From positions 124,001 to 188,000 of the forward strand of contig NZ_JACJUV010000008.1 in the NCBI RefSeq assembly GCF_014218805.1: a DNA stretch of 64,000 nt, read 5' to 3'. The notes under the pieces are model-generated. The model was not told the DNA's origin and made no database searches. It worked only from the letters and a program-made list of their open reading frames with translations. This stretch comes from Teredinibacter franksiae. GTDB lineage: Bacteria; Pseudomonadota; Gammaproteobacteria; Pseudomonadales; Cellvibrionaceae. The translations under genes and the position numbers were made by a program. Shown piece by piece: positions 35,094 to 44,631 of the stretch. Each line of letters opens with the position of its first letter. The stretch's first letter is position 1.

Positions 35094-37049
35094 ATGAAAC
35101 AAGCTAGTTCGCGGGCAATTATTTGCCTGCTGATTTCGTTCGCAACAATCAATATTAATGCGGCCGAATGTGAGTATGAAATCAGTAGTGATTGGAGCGA
35201 TGGGTTTACCGCCTCCATAAACATTATTAACAGCAGTAACACTCCACTGAATAACTGGGATGCTTCTTGGCAATATTCAGATGGCTCCCGCTTGGTCAAC
35301 AGCTGGAATGCCACAGTAACGGGTGACAACCCTTACACAGCGTCACCTTTTAACTGGAATAGCAACATCGAACCTGGGCAAGTGGTGTCGTTTGGCTTCC
35401 AGGCAGAAAAAGGCGTACCCGGAAGCGCAGCAGAAATACCGCTGGTAACCGGCAGTGTTTGCGATTTAGCTTCAAGCAGCTCATCTAGCAGCTCAAGCTC
35501 AAGCTCATCCTCTAGCAGCTCAAGCTCAAGCTCATCCTCTAGCAGCTCAAGCACATCCAGCAGTAGTTCCAGCTCGTCGAGTAGCAGTTCGAGTTCCTCT
35601 TCAAGCTCAAACTCCTCGTCCAGTTCGTCTTCGAGTACAGCGGTAGACATTGAGCTGGTGCGCGTATACCCCAATTTGAGCTTTACCCAACCTACTGGCC
35701 TATTTCAGGCTCCGGGCGATAACACGCGCTGGTATCTGCTGGAGAAAGAAGGTCGTGTTGTGTGGTTTAACGCAGCCAGTGACACCACTACCGCAGTGAA
35801 TACCTATATTGATTTAACCACTATTATTGATGATTCCAGTGAAGGCGGACTACTGGGCATGGCGTTTCATCCCAACTATCAAAACAATCGTCAGGTATTT
35901 TTAAGTTTTACTGAGCCCGGTGCAAACAACGGGAGTTTAATTTCCTATATCTCCCGCTTTACTGAATCGTCTAACGGCAGCACGCTAGACACATCAACAC
36001 GACTGGATATTATTTCCGTAGACCAGGTGTTTAATAATCACAACGGCGGCAACATAGCCTTCGGGCCAGACGGTTACCTCTACGGTGCTTTTGGTGATGG
36101 TGGTGCAAACGATCCATTCGACAACGGTCAAAATCCCAACAATCTATTAGGCGCATTCATTCGCGTTGATGTCGATAGCGCATCGCCTTACGCTATTCCC
36201 TCGGATAATCCATTTGTTAACGGTGGCGGCGCGCCTGAAGTTTACGCCTACGGTTTGCGCAACCCGTGGCGCTGGAGTTTCGATTCTGAAACCGGCGACC
36301 TCTGGGCAGGCGATGTGGGTGAAGGTCGATTCGAAGAGGTGGATATAATTTTATCGGGTGCTAACTACGGATGGCGTTGCATGGAAGGTAACGAGGTCAC
36401 TATCAGTGAATGCTCCACCGGTGGCCCCTACGAACCCCCCATTATAGATTACGGTCGCAGCACAGGCGAAACCGTAACCGGCGGCTATGTATATCGCGGC
36501 AGTAATATACCCGGGCTTTATGGCCAGTATGTGTTTGGCGACTACGCGCTTGGCAAAATCTGGCGGCTTGTCGAATCCAACGCTGGCACCTATGAAATGG
36601 AATTGCTAACAGACAGTACCGTCTGGATTTCACACTTCGGAGAAGCAAACAATCGCGAGTTATTTGTGGTGGATTACAGCGGCGGCGGCGTATATGCAAT
36701 CGTTAGCACTACATCGTCGTCCAGTAGCAGCTCGTCAAGCTCGTCCAGTAGTAGTTCGTCCAGCTCTTCCAGCAGCAGTTCTTCAAGCTCTTCCAGTAGC
36801 AGTTCGTCAAGCTCCTCCAGCAGCAGTTCGTCAAGCTCCTCCAGCAGCAGTTCGTCAAGCTCCTCCAGCAGCAGTTCTTCAAGCTCTTCCAGCAGCAGTT
36901 CGTCAAGCTCTTCTGTAGGTCAGGGTAATAACTGTAACTGGTATGGCTGGGTACTGCCTATCTGTGAAAATAGCGATAATGGTTGGAGCAACGAAAATAG
37001 CCAAACCTGTATTGGTCGCACCACCTGTGGTGATCGCGTAGTAAACTAA
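35094..37049 (+). CDS. Secreted CBM2 - PQQ-type sugar dehydrogenase - CBM10 protein
   Basis: 651 residues from the ATG at 35094, which follows GAGGAAA and begins a signal peptide (MKQASSRAIICLLISFATIN); an upstream ATG in the same frame lacks both. After cleavage before AAEC comes a CBM2 module (about 26-123, bounded by Cys26 and Cys123, with tryptophans in NNWDASW, NSWNA and FNWNS). Then come a poly-Ser linker (126-182), a six-bladed glucose/sorbosone dehydrogenase propeller (185-538; GGLLGMAFHP, NHNGGNIAFGPDGYLYGAFGDGG, YAYGLRNPWRWSFD) and a second poly-Ser linker (540-606). The protein ends in a CBM10 (CNWYGWVLPIC ... CIGRTTC). Family members oxidise sugars with PQQ. Being bound to cellulose, it may feed electrons to lytic polysaccharide monooxygenases; this is inference. 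Confidence 0.88.
   Translation: MKQASSRAIICLLISFATININAAECEYEISSDWSDGFTASINIINSSNTPLNNWDASWQYSDGSRLVNSWNATVTGDNPYTASPFNWNSNIEPGQVVSFGFQAEKGVPGSAAEIPLVTGSVCDLASSSSSSSSSSSSSSSSSSSSSSSSSSSTSSSSSSSSSSSSSSSSSSNSSSSSSSSTAVDIELVRVYPNLSFTQPTGLFQAPGDNTRWYLLEKEGRVVWFNAASDTTTAVNTYIDLTTIIDDSSEGGLLGMAFHPNYQNNRQVFLSFTEPGANNGSLISYISRFTESSNGSTLDTSTRLDIISVDQVFNNHNGGNIAFGPDGYLYGAFGDGGANDPFDNGQNPNNLLGAFIRVDVDSASPYAIPSDNPFVNGGGAPEVYAYGLRNPWRWSFDSETGDLWAGDVGEGRFEEVDIILSGANYGWRCMEGNEVTISECSTGGPYEPPIIDYGRSTGETVTGGYVYRGSNIPGLYGQYVFGDYALGKIWRLVESNAGTYEMELLTDSTVWISHFGEANNRELFVVDYSGGGVYAIVSTTSSSSSSSSSSSSSSSSSSSSSSSSSSSSSSSSSSSSSSSSSSSSSSSSSSSSSSSSSSSSSSSSSSSVGQGNNCNWYGWVLPICENSDNGWSNENSQTCIGRTTCGDRVVN
35470..35637. repeat. 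Poly-serine linker repeat 1
   Basis: Imperfect repeats of AGCTCAAGCTCATCC-type codons encode about 55 near-continuous serines between CBM2 and the dehydrogenase. Mixed AGC, TCA, TCC and AGT codons reduce slippage. Confidence 0.9.
36714..36912. repeat. Poly-serine linker repeat 2
   Basis: Near-perfect 30-base units of the form AGCAGCAGTTCGTCAAGCTC repeat about six times, giving about 66 serines between the dehydrogenase and CBM10. They are more regular than linker 1 and so appear recently expanded. Confidence 0.9.
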
Positions 37050-37061
37050 CCACAGCTAAAC

Positions 37062-37116
37062 CCGACAGTGGGCTAATGCTTAACAGCCCACCGTCGGTCT
37101 CTTTATCGGTTTTTTT
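37062..37116 (+). terminator. Terminator after the sugar dehydrogenase gene
   Basis: CCGACAGTGGGCT pairs with AGCCCACCGTCGG (one mismatch) around a 10-base loop. A T-rich stretch with a run of eight T follows at 37109-37117. Confidence 0.8.
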
Positions 37117-37279
37117 TATCGCCTAATTAAAGCCTTTCTGTACCGCCTAATACCTTAATATTACACCACTCATTAGCCCTAGGTAATTTAGTGCTATTGA
37201 GTAGCGTGTAATTTACTCGGCTCGCCTGCACCCCAGAAACTCGTACGAGCGAACCAACCTCCCCTCTAAAGACCAAACC

Positions 37280-38953
37280 TCAACTCAACTCAATTTTGGC
37301 AAGCACATAAGCATGATCACTGGGTTTATCGGTGTCGGCTCCGGGCTCTGCGCCGATTAACTCGTTGCCGTGAATAATTTCATAATCTACTTTGTCAGTA
37401 TCGACAAACTGCTTGGGTACGATACCGTGCATAAGCACCTGTAATTTGCCTCGGTGGTTATAGTCATAGCGTGTTTCTGGTGGGAGTGAAAGCACCAAAT
37501 TTGTATTAGATGTACCTACCAGGGCATTCAACGTGCTGCTGTGTTCGTGGTCGTTAAAATCCCCGGTAATATAATAATTTTGGCCTTGCTTTAACAACTG
37601 CTCCGTTTCGCGGTGTATCGCCTCTGCTTGCTCAATACGCACACCCTCACGCAAGTCCACGCCCGGGTTTAACGGAGCAAAAATACTTAACTGCTCTCGC
37701 TTTGAAACAAGATGAACATTAATAACGGTCATGGTTTTGTCGCTAGCCCGCTCTTTAAAAGTCGCCATTAACGGCTTTCGCGACCCAACAAAGCAGGGCT
37801 CGTTGGCGCCAATGAGCTGTACAGAATTTGGCACAAGCGTAACCCGCTTGGGGTTGTACAAATATCCGTTGCGAATATTGCCGCCCGGCTGACCACCATC
37901 GGCACCCGGTTCCGGTGGAATATCCACCCAATGATACTCCACCCCGCTTAACTGTTTTATCAGCACAATTAAAGCAATATAGGTTTTAGAAGCATCAACC
38001 ACCTCGGTTAGCTCTGCACCATCATTGTCTTGAATCTCTTGCAGAGCAACAATGTCAGGGGTATTGGCCTGCAGTACCACGGCCTCCGCAAGCGTATGGA
38101 AGCGCCCATCGCCCCAGTCGTCATCCACATCCGTTCTCGGGTTTTTAACAAGCTCAGCGGCCTCCAGATGGCAATCCAAATTAAAACAATTGAGGGTAAG
38201 AATCGTTAGCGCACCATCACGGCTACTAATGCGACTTTTCTGCAAAGCAATGGGGTTATCTGTAAATTCAAAAGTCTGTTGCGCGGCAATTTGCCATGCG
38301 CCTACACGGTATTGTAAAGGCCCAACCACATCGGTTAATAATGTAGTGCCCACATTCAGCTGGGGCGCTTGCTTGTAGTTGCGAAGACGAAACCCAGGAA
38401 ACCAACGACCACCGCTACGGGCCTCCACTATTACACCACCCTCTTTGGTTTTAATCACATCGGGCTCGTTAAAATGATGGGGTAAAGCGCACACGTAATC
38501 GCCAAATAAATTACTGGGTGCAATAAAAGTGGATTGTGCCGGAATGGCAAGTAACATACCCTCTAAGCTATTAAGCATCACCGCGAGAGCCTCACTCGCA
38601 AGAGGCAACAGCTCGGGCGATAAGGTTAACGGCGTTATTAGCGGGCCTTCCTCCTGTACTAAATATAAACTACTAAGCTTTATTTGCGTTACCGGCCGTG
38701 CCGAATCGTCCTTTAAAAAATTAACGCATTCGCCAGCAACTTGCACTAGGTGGCCCACCTTAATATTTTTGGTAGTGCCATACACAAAAACAGCATCAGA
38801 ACGCTGCCCATCCCAAGTTACGTTGGGCGTTTGCATATAAAACCCTCTACGTAAAACGCCAGTGATTACACCCTGCGTTTCTACTTGATCACCGGCAAAA
38901 CCGGAGTTCAGTGTGTCACCCTGAATTTCTCTAATCGCTAATATACCTTCCAC
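37280..38953 (-). CDS. Endonuclease/exonuclease/phosphatase (EEP) family protein with N-terminal OB-like region
   Basis: A 557-residue protein. The first 220 residues resemble the OB-fold/LTD-like part of ExeM-type extracellular nucleases (VETQGVITGVLRRGFYMQTP, KVGHLVQVAGECVNF). The rest is an EEP domain with LTLNCFNLD, VALQEIQDNDG (metal Glu), INVHLVSKR, TGDFNDHEHS (Asp/Asn) and SDHAYVLA (catalytic His). No signal peptide is visible at the start, unlike ExeM. Either the start is misplaced, or the protein stays inside or leaves by another route. It is likely a Mg-dependent nuclease or phosphodiesterase. Monocistronic. Confidence 0.85.
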   Translation of the reverse strand: MEGILAIREIQGDTLNSGFAGDQVETQGVITGVLRRGFYMQTPNVTWDGQRSDAVFVYGTTKNIKVGHLVQVAGECVNFLKDDSARPVTQIKLSSLYLVQEEGPLITPLTLSPELLPLASEALAVMLNSLEGMLLAIPAQSTFIAPSNLFGDYVCALPHHFNEPDVIKTKEGGVIVEARSGGRWFPGFRLRNYKQAPQLNVGTTLLTDVVGPLQYRVGAWQIAAQQTFEFTDNPIALQKSRISSRDGALTILTLNCFNLDCHLEAAELVKNPRTDVDDDWGDGRFHTLAEAVVLQANTPDIVALQEIQDNDGAELTEVVDASKTYIALIVLIKQLSGVEYHWVDIPPEPGADGGQPGGNIRNGYLYNPKRVTLVPNSVQLIGANEPCFVGSRKPLMATFKERASDKTMTVINVHLVSKREQLSIFAPLNPGVDLREGVRIEQAEAIHRETEQLLKQGQNYYITGDFNDHEHSSTLNALVGTSNTNLVLSLPPETRYDYNHRGKLQVLMHGIVPKQFVDTDKVDYEIIHGNELIGAEPGADTDKPSDHAYVLAKIELS

Positions 38954-39596
38954 GCTACTCCCACCATTTATAGGGTTCTCTAAATAATACTAATATTTAT
39001 GCCTTTCGGTAAAAATTCGCTCCCCTTTTTTTACTCAACGCACAGGACAATAAAACCAGCATCCATAGGTTCCACAGCCGTCATGCACATTGCAAACGTA
39101 TTTCCCACCCTCATTTTCTTAGCAAAAAAACGGAACCGTACGCCCACATTAGCACTTGCACACCAACTTACACCACTGCGTAAGGGCTGACCAATACCGC
39201 GCCTAAGAAAAACACAAAATGCTCTTGAAACCACCTTAACCTTTACGCCCCCCTCTTTGACTAACATGGTTTGTGAGCCGCTTGGTTCACGAATGAAACA
39301 GCAGAACCACCAACGCCTAAGTGTATATTGCCGCTAGGGGTGTGGCTATGCACTATGAGTCGTAACCACCCTGCGGTTCTGCACAGCAATAGCCCCCTAG
39401 CCCTAAGCCAGAGCGACCTGGACACACGCTAGCGCAGGTATAAGATTAAAAAAACAGGTTTTTTATCTTATTTAAAGAAGATCCGTTTAAAGAAAGGTCC
39501 ACTGGATAAAGGCAATAGGTGAAGGTGAAAAAACCGGCCAAAATATTGCTGGTAGCTTTTCACTGTTCGCCCCCCTATCCTATGTCGCATATTGAA
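38954..39596. other. Intergenic, nothing recognised
   Basis: 643 bases. A minus-strand frame at 39031-39267 (78 residues) has no ribosome binding site and an unlikely composition. No hairpin with a T run was found. Confidence 0.4.
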
Positions 39597-40214
39597 TTAC
39601 ACATTAGAGGGAATCTTATTATGGTGTGCAATAGTGTCCCAATAGGTAATGCGCCTGCCCTTATTGACATGAGGTAGCCGTTCATGGCTACGAGCTACTT
39701 CTTCGTCTCCACCACCACCACAAAATAATAACAGCCCTTGTCCGGCGTCTGCTTGGGTAAGAGACAAACGCAACAGCTGCTCAGGCCTATCTGCGAAAAA
39801 ACCTAGCACAGCCGATTGATGCTTCGCATAGCAAGCTTGCAGGTAATCATCACTAAAATCGGTTTTGCGATCAAAGGAAGGAAAAACGGCCTGAAAACAA
39901 CGCTTTATATCGTCTTCAAAAACTGTGCTATCTCGCACCCATTGCTTACGCATGCTTTTCAGCAAACGCCTTATGGATAAAACCCAATCTACCAATGGCC
40001 GCTCCAAGTATACAAATTTCGCTCCGGGGTAACGGCTATATAAGGATGCGTAATCTACAAATACAGGGGTATCCGCAACCACATCGGCCTGATCGAACGC
40101 TGTTTCACTATAGGCCGTATGAGCAACCTTAAACCCATAATCGAGCAAGTAAGTACACACGCTTGTGGTGCCTGTTCTAGGCAGGCTTACAACAAATACT
40201 TTTTGAGTGCTAAT
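39597..40214 (-). CDS. Sulfotransferase family protein with no standard start codon
   Basis: A short version starting at GTG 40160 would lose the PAPS-binding loop. Reading upstream in frame gives KVFVVSLPRTGTTSV, the sulfotransferase 5'-phosphosulfate loop, before a stop at 40245-40247. Between that stop and the loop there is no ATG, GTG or TTG. An ATT at 40212-40214 is preceded by AGGGGC at a suitable distance and may be the start, giving about 205 residues. Otherwise the 5' end is frameshifted: ATG codons exist in another frame just upstream. A second motif (YPGAKFVYLERPLVDWVLSI) matches the 3'-phosphate region. The C-terminus is short for the family. It may be functional or a young pseudogene. 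Confidence 0.7.
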   Translation of the reverse strand: MSTQKVFVVSLPRTGTTSVCTYLLDYGFKVAHTAYSETAFDQADVVADTPVFVDYASLYSRYPGAKFVYLERPLVDWVLSIRRLLKSMRKQWVRDSTVFEDDIKRCFQAVFPSFDRKTDFSDDYLQACYAKHQSAVLGFFADRPEQLLRLSLTQADAGQGLLLFCGGGGDEEVARSHERLPHVNKGRRITYWDTIAHHNKIPSNV

Positions 40215-40255
40215 AGAGGCGCCCCTATGCTGCCATGCAAGCCATTACCATAAAA

Positions 40256-40594
40256 CTAGGAAAAATAGTCTTTCATCCAATTGTAATAATGGTTCTGCGT
40301 TAATTCTCGCAATTGAATTTCTTCAAATTTGTCAGAGGGATCCTGCTCTATAAAAGAAAATTGAAAACGCACGATACCCGGCATATCGTCATGTAATACA
40401 ACGATTATACGTTTGCCCGATTTTAAACAATCGATAGTCATCGTATCAGCCATAATCCCCACGGTACGAAGCTTACGGCTTACCCCTACCACAGGGTTTA
40501 TTTCGCTAAAATCACGTTGAATCCGTGTGTGCGCCTCGGTCACGTAATCTGACAATATTTCTAACGGGTCTGTTTTATTTGTTTCATCGTTCAT
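40256..40594 (-). CDS. Conserved hypothetical protein
   Basis: A 112-residue soluble acidic protein with a predicted helix-rich N-terminus (PLEILSDYVTEAHTRIQRDF) and a beta-rich centre (MTIDCLKSGKRIIVVLHDDM). It lies 41 bases upstream of the sulfotransferase on the same strand and could share its transcript. I do not recognise the family. Confidence 0.6.
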   Translation of the reverse strand: MNDETNKTDPLEILSDYVTEAHTRIQRDFSEINPVVGVSRKLRTVGIMADTMTIDCLKSGKRIIVVLHDDMPGIVRFQFSFIEQDPSDKFEEIQLRELTQNHYYNWMKDYFS

Positions 40595-40732
40595 GGAGTT
40601 TCTTATTTCAGTTGAATATTTGCATCGTTGAAGCTAATGAGGGCTTACAACACAGCATTCTATCACCTCTGTATCTTGCCGGAAAACCAACGAAATTGGG
40701 CAATCACACTTGAGGATGTCTCTATTAATCGC

Positions 40733-40797
40733 TTCTGGCCTCGGCTTTGTGTGCGGTTGCTGCGCAAAGCAAAATTTACAGGCATGCTGGTGGCCTA
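40733..40797. repeat. Dispersed repeat family B, copy 4
   Basis: Shares CTTTGTGTGCGGTTGCTGCG and CAAAGCAAAATTTACAGG with the copy near 28612. It lies in the 575-base spacer 40595-41169, which otherwise shows nothing I can support. Confidence 0.55.
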
Positions 40798-41169
40798 GCG
40801 AAATTCATTCATGCCGTACATAACTCGTACATTAAGCCCCGAGGGGTGCATATCGATAGATTCCCGTATATCGTGAAATTACGCAGCGCCCTCTGTATGA
40901 TAACGAGGAAATTAGTCAACGAATTCCAAATTAAGAAGAGCGAGTAAAAGTAATATTAGAAAATGTGAAGCATTCCAACTTGCGGAGTTACCAGCAGGGC
41001 TTTTCGACAATATAAGCGTGGCTTTATCAACAACTATCCGCGCCATTTAGGCGCAACGCTATAAGCTTAGCCGTGAATGACTTAACCTTGCCTCCAGCAA
41101 CACCGTGAATATGGCCTATTAGCGAATCCACATTGACTTATCTATTTTCAACATCAATAAGAGAGAACC

Positions 41170-42366
41170 ATGAAAACCATTGGAATAGGGATAGCCGGTG
41201 CTCAACTGGGCGCACGTATGCATTTAGCAAATTACGCGAACTTGCCCAAGGGGGAAGTTGACGTGCGCGGAGTGTGCTCGAAGAACCTCACCAGTGCTGA
41301 AGGTTTTGCGAAAAAAGCCGGTATTGGGTTTGCAACCGATAATTTCGATGACTTGCTAGCGAGACCCGACATTGATGTTATCGACATCTGCGTTCCTCCA
41401 GCACTGCATCATGAATTTGCCATTCGCGCTGCAAATGCCGGAAAGCACATCATTATGGAAAAGCCACTCACCGGCTACTTTGGTTCTCCTGGTGATGCCG
41501 AACCCATTGGCGAGCACGTAGCTATGTCTGTTATGCGCAAAGGCGCAAGACAAAATGCGGAAGCCATACGCGAGGCCGTTCAGCGCAATGGCGTTAAATT
41601 TTGCTACGCCGAGAACTGGGTATATTCACCGCCCATTGTAAAAATGCGCAAATTAATCGCCGCGTCTAAGGGTTCAGTATTAGAGATTCGTGCGGAAGAA
41701 AATCATTCGGGTTCCAACTCGAAAGCCTCACAAGAGTGGAAATCGACAGGTGGCGGTGCTCTTTTACGGATGGGCGTACATTCAGTGGGCGCCTGTTTAC
41801 ACCTCAAACAATGGGAAGGCCAAATACGGCGAGGAATGCCAATTCTACCCGTTGCGGTGCTCGCAGACACCACAAATTTAATCCGTAGCCAAGCTTCTGA
41901 ACTGGCTCGTGATGCCGGTGCTCATCGCTGGATAAGTTCTAACCCAGGAGACGTTGAAAACTGGGCAAATCTCATAATTCACTTTGAAGATGGTAGTCGC
42001 GGCAATGTTACAGTGAGCGACTCAGGTCTCGGCGGCCTTAACACCCGTGTTGTGGCCTTTATGACCGACGGTGTTATTAAAGCAAACATGACCGCCAACG
42101 ATGCAGTAGAAACTTATGCACCCGATGTCGGCGTATTTGGAGATGAGTACTTTACTGAAAAACTCGAAACCCATGCGGGATGGAACAGACCTAGCTGTGA
42201 CGAAGACTGGTTTCGTGGGTTTGCGCAAGAAATTGCTGATTTTGTTCAGGCATTACGCAATGGAACAGAGCCACTTGCCGGAATTGACCTTGCTATTAGT
42301 TGCGTCGATGTTATTTACGCCGGATATCAATCCGCACAGGAAGGAAGGCGTATAGATTTACTTTAG
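41170..42366 (+). CDS. Gfo/Idh/MocA family NAD(P)-dependent oxidoreductase
   Basis: A 398-residue protein starting at the ATG after AAGAGAGA. The N-terminal Rossmann domain has the loop GIGIAGAQLGARMH, followed by DVIDICVPPALHHEFAIRA and the EKPL motif (IIMEKPLTGY) that carries the catalytic Lys. The C-terminal beta-sheet domain includes GGGALLRMGVHSVG with the usual His. The family oxidises or reduces sugars and inositols with NAD(P). Its neighbours here are not obviously a pathway, so the sugar is unknown. Confidence 0.9.
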   Translation: MKTIGIGIAGAQLGARMHLANYANLPKGEVDVRGVCSKNLTSAEGFAKKAGIGFATDNFDDLLARPDIDVIDICVPPALHHEFAIRAANAGKHIIMEKPLTGYFGSPGDAEPIGEHVAMSVMRKGARQNAEAIREAVQRNGVKFCYAENWVYSPPIVKMRKLIAASKGSVLEIRAEENHSGSNSKASQEWKSTGGGALLRMGVHSVGACLHLKQWEGQIRRGMPILPVAVLADTTNLIRSQASELARDAGAHRWISSNPGDVENWANLIIHFEDGSRGNVTVSDSGLGGLNTRVVAFMTDGVIKANMTANDAVETYAPDVGVFGDEYFTEKLETHAGWNRPSCDEDWFRGFAQEIADFVQALRNGTEPLAGIDLAISCVDVIYAGYQSAQEGRRIDLL

Positions 42367-42391
42367 GGCAGTTCCATTAGTCACTTTTAAC

Positions 42392-42420
42392 CCGTGACTT
42401 TTGCGCTTCACGGTTTTATT
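42392..42420 (+). terminator. Weak terminator candidate after the oxidoreductase gene
   Basis: CCGTGA pairs with TCACGG across a 10-base loop, followed by TTTTATT. The rest of the 379-base spacer to 42745 shows nothing further. Confidence 0.5.
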
Positions 42421-42745
42421 TACAGTTTAATTTCTACAAAGGCAGACGAGTTATTCTGAAGCAAACGCGGGCCCCGAAAACACTAGATTACAGTATTTTT
42501 AGGTATGACGAATTCAGCGGTGCGTGCATGCAAGTTTGTAAAAGAAATTAAATTCCACCCGGACACTATTGCCTATAGGAAAAAAATACCGACCTGTAGT
42601 ATGGGTTAGCCAAAGACACCTCCCACGATTTACTTTTGGGTACTTACACTAACCACCCCACACAAACTTTTAACACCTGCAGAACCGATAAACCCGTTAC
42701 CTATCGGCTACATTTTCTATAGCGTCGCAGACCAATCTTCTATTG

Positions 42746-43582
42746 TTACTTATATAGGAGTTTTTCGTGAACACTTTGGAGCACCCCTGGCCAAATATCC
42801 ATCCAGCAACAACCATGAGTATAGCCAGGGTAGTTCCAGATCTCGCCGCCGTGTTTATCCACATAGGATTGAGTAATATCGCGTGTCACATTGGCATCTT
42901 TACCACCAATAATATGGAATTGCAGAATATCCCGTGGGAAAACGTCCAACTCAATGGGGTTAAGCGATCCTTTCAAAGCCGTGTAGTGATGATTTTTAGT
43001 CCATAGGGTAGTATTCAAGTTACCCGCCACAGTAACAATAGCGGCTACTTGGGGCACTCGTGGTGCCATAAGGGTTACCAATGCACCTCCGCCGCTAAAA
43101 CCGAATAAAATAACTTTTTTATTCGGTTGTTCACGCAACAGGGCCTTTAGCGCCTGCACCATACTGCTAACCACTTCTTCAGAGAAGCGCGAAGAAGTCC
43201 ATAATTTAGTGTTACAGTTTCGACTTTTATCCGGGCCGTAATAACAGGGGCGGCCTATAAAAACCGCAGCTCTGCTATCCTCACCAACCAAATTTAACAC
43301 GAGCGAACTCTTTGGGGTAGGATTGGAGGCAACAACGAAGCGATGCCGCCAAGGTACTCCGTCACCGGCTACATACACATGTAGGTACGGGCTTTCCTCG
43401 ACTGTATTGTAAAACAGCTTGTGATCGAATAGCTCGCTAGAAAATACGTTTTCCTGCAGGCCATAATGAGTTACCAACTGCGGAATAAAGCTTGGCCCTG
43501 TTGCGCAACCGGCAAGCAACACTAGAAAGCTAAAGAGGTATACAATAAATCTGAATCGCACGTTAAAAATCCCTGCCCTCAA
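42746..43582 (-). CDS. Lipoprotein alpha/beta-hydrolase
   Basis: 278 residues with a lipoprotein signal ending in LLAGC (Cys26). The alpha/beta-hydrolase nucleophile elbow is GFSGGGA. A plausible acid lies in IIGGKDANV and the catalytic His in PGYTHGCCW near the C-terminus. It has the size and look of dienelactone-hydrolase or esterase-like proteins attached to a membrane. A role in removing acyl groups from glycans is possible from context but not shown. It stands alone. Confidence 0.85.
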   Translation of the reverse strand: MRAGIFNVRFRFIVYLFSFLVLLAGCATGPSFIPQLVTHYGLQENVFSSELFDHKLFYNTVEESPYLHVYVAGDGVPWRHRFVVASNPTPKSSLVLNLVGEDSRAAVFIGRPCYYGPDKSRNCNTKLWTSSRFSEEVVSSMVQALKALLREQPNKKVILFGFSGGGALVTLMAPRVPQVAAIVTVAGNLNTTLWTKNHHYTALKGSLNPIELDVFPRDILQFHIIGGKDANVTRDITQSYVDKHGGEIWNYPGYTHGCCWMDIWPGVLQSVHEKLLYK

Positions 43583-44157
43583 AAATCTAAAATTCGCGCA
43601 TAAAAAGGTGTCGTAATCAATACAAGCCTATAACGCCAGTGAAAATTATAAAGCATCCATCCATTCGACTACATTTCCCTCGATGCGGCTTGCCAGTATT
43701 GTCCAATCGGGGGCGCTAGTGTCGCCCTACTGACTTAAATCTTTAGGATGTATTAAAATCGCTATTACCCGACTTGATACCGAAATGGAAATAGTAGCAT
43801 TGCGAGGGTACCCACACGCCATTTCGGCTTAATCCCGCCAAAAAATCATACTTATTCCGCTAACCGCGCTCTAACGATGGTTTAAACCGCACGACATGCA
43901 GCTTTACGCGCCATCATTCCGCTACCTACAGTCATAAATTGAAACATTTAGTCTTACGTATTCCCCTCCAAAGGGTTTTCACAAGCTCCCTACTGGTAAG
44001 CGTCCCTTCCCACTTTCTTTAATTGGCGATAAATAATTTGAACCACATTCATAGTTGCTACGACATAAACATAAGCCCGTTGGCAGTACTCTTAAAACTA
44101 CCAAAGCATGCCCAACAGACACACTTACTTTTCACTTAAAAATCTTTGGAGAACACC
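43583..44157. other. Intergenic with repeat family A copy 1
   Basis: 575 bases between divergent genes; a dispersed repeat occupies about 43901-44022. No frame is supported in the remainder. Confidence 0.5.
43901..44022. repeat. Dispersed repeat family A, copy 1
   Basis: Shares with the other two copies TACGCGCCA, CAGT, AAACATT-TAGTCTTACGTATT and GGTTTTCACA, then CTACTGGTAAGCGTCCC. It is about 120 bases long and lies upstream of the small secreted protein gene. Confidence 0.6.
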
Positions 44158-44472
44158 ATGAAACGTTTCATATTAATTCTATCCTTGTCTTTACCACTTA
44201 TTTCTGTAGGCACTATGGCCTACGAGATTTGCAGCGACCCTGACGGCGGATTTGAATTGGATTGTAACGATGGCTATTCCACTAACTGGCCATTACCACC
44301 AAATGAAATTTCTGCCAATGCGGTATGCAGTGACCATGGTGGTGTTGCGGCTGGCTACCCTAGGCCCATAATAAAAATAAGTAAACAACCAACAGAGGGT
44401 TGTCAAAATACAGGTTTCCTAAACATAGACTTGGGGGCAGTTACACTTAATTCTACTAGCCGAAACCGATAA
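44158..44472 (+). CDS. Small secreted cysteine-containing protein
   Basis: A 104-residue protein begins at the ATG at 44158, after GGAGA, with a clear signal peptide (MKRFILILSLSLPLISVGTM, cleaved near AYE). The mature part has four cysteines (EICSDP, LDCND, AVCSDHGG, EGCQN) that could form two disulfides, and a Pro-rich middle. No family is recognised. It is enclosed by copies 1 and 2 of repeat family A. The sequence is close in style to small exported lectin- or inhibitor-like proteins, but no function can be given. Confidence 0.65.
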   Translation: MKRFILILSLSLPLISVGTMAYEICSDPDGGFELDCNDGYSTNWPLPPNEISANAVCSDHGGVAAGYPRPIIKISKQPTEGCQNTGFLNIDLGAVTLNSTSRNR

Positions 44473-44631
44473 CACCTTAAGTGTCACACTTATAGACCGG
44501 CACAAAAGCAACAGTTTGAACCTGCCCAGCTTAACAACACTTCTTTTCGGACTCTGTTCAGCAATTGAAGTGTGCGTTAAGCGGGGAAGTTCAATATACG
44601 CTTAGGGTATTCAATTGACGCTAAATGACCA

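Noticed and set aside
39031..39267. 78-residue minus-strand frame
   Set aside because: No ribosome binding site, Arg/Val/Phe-rich unlikely composition, and no recognisable family.
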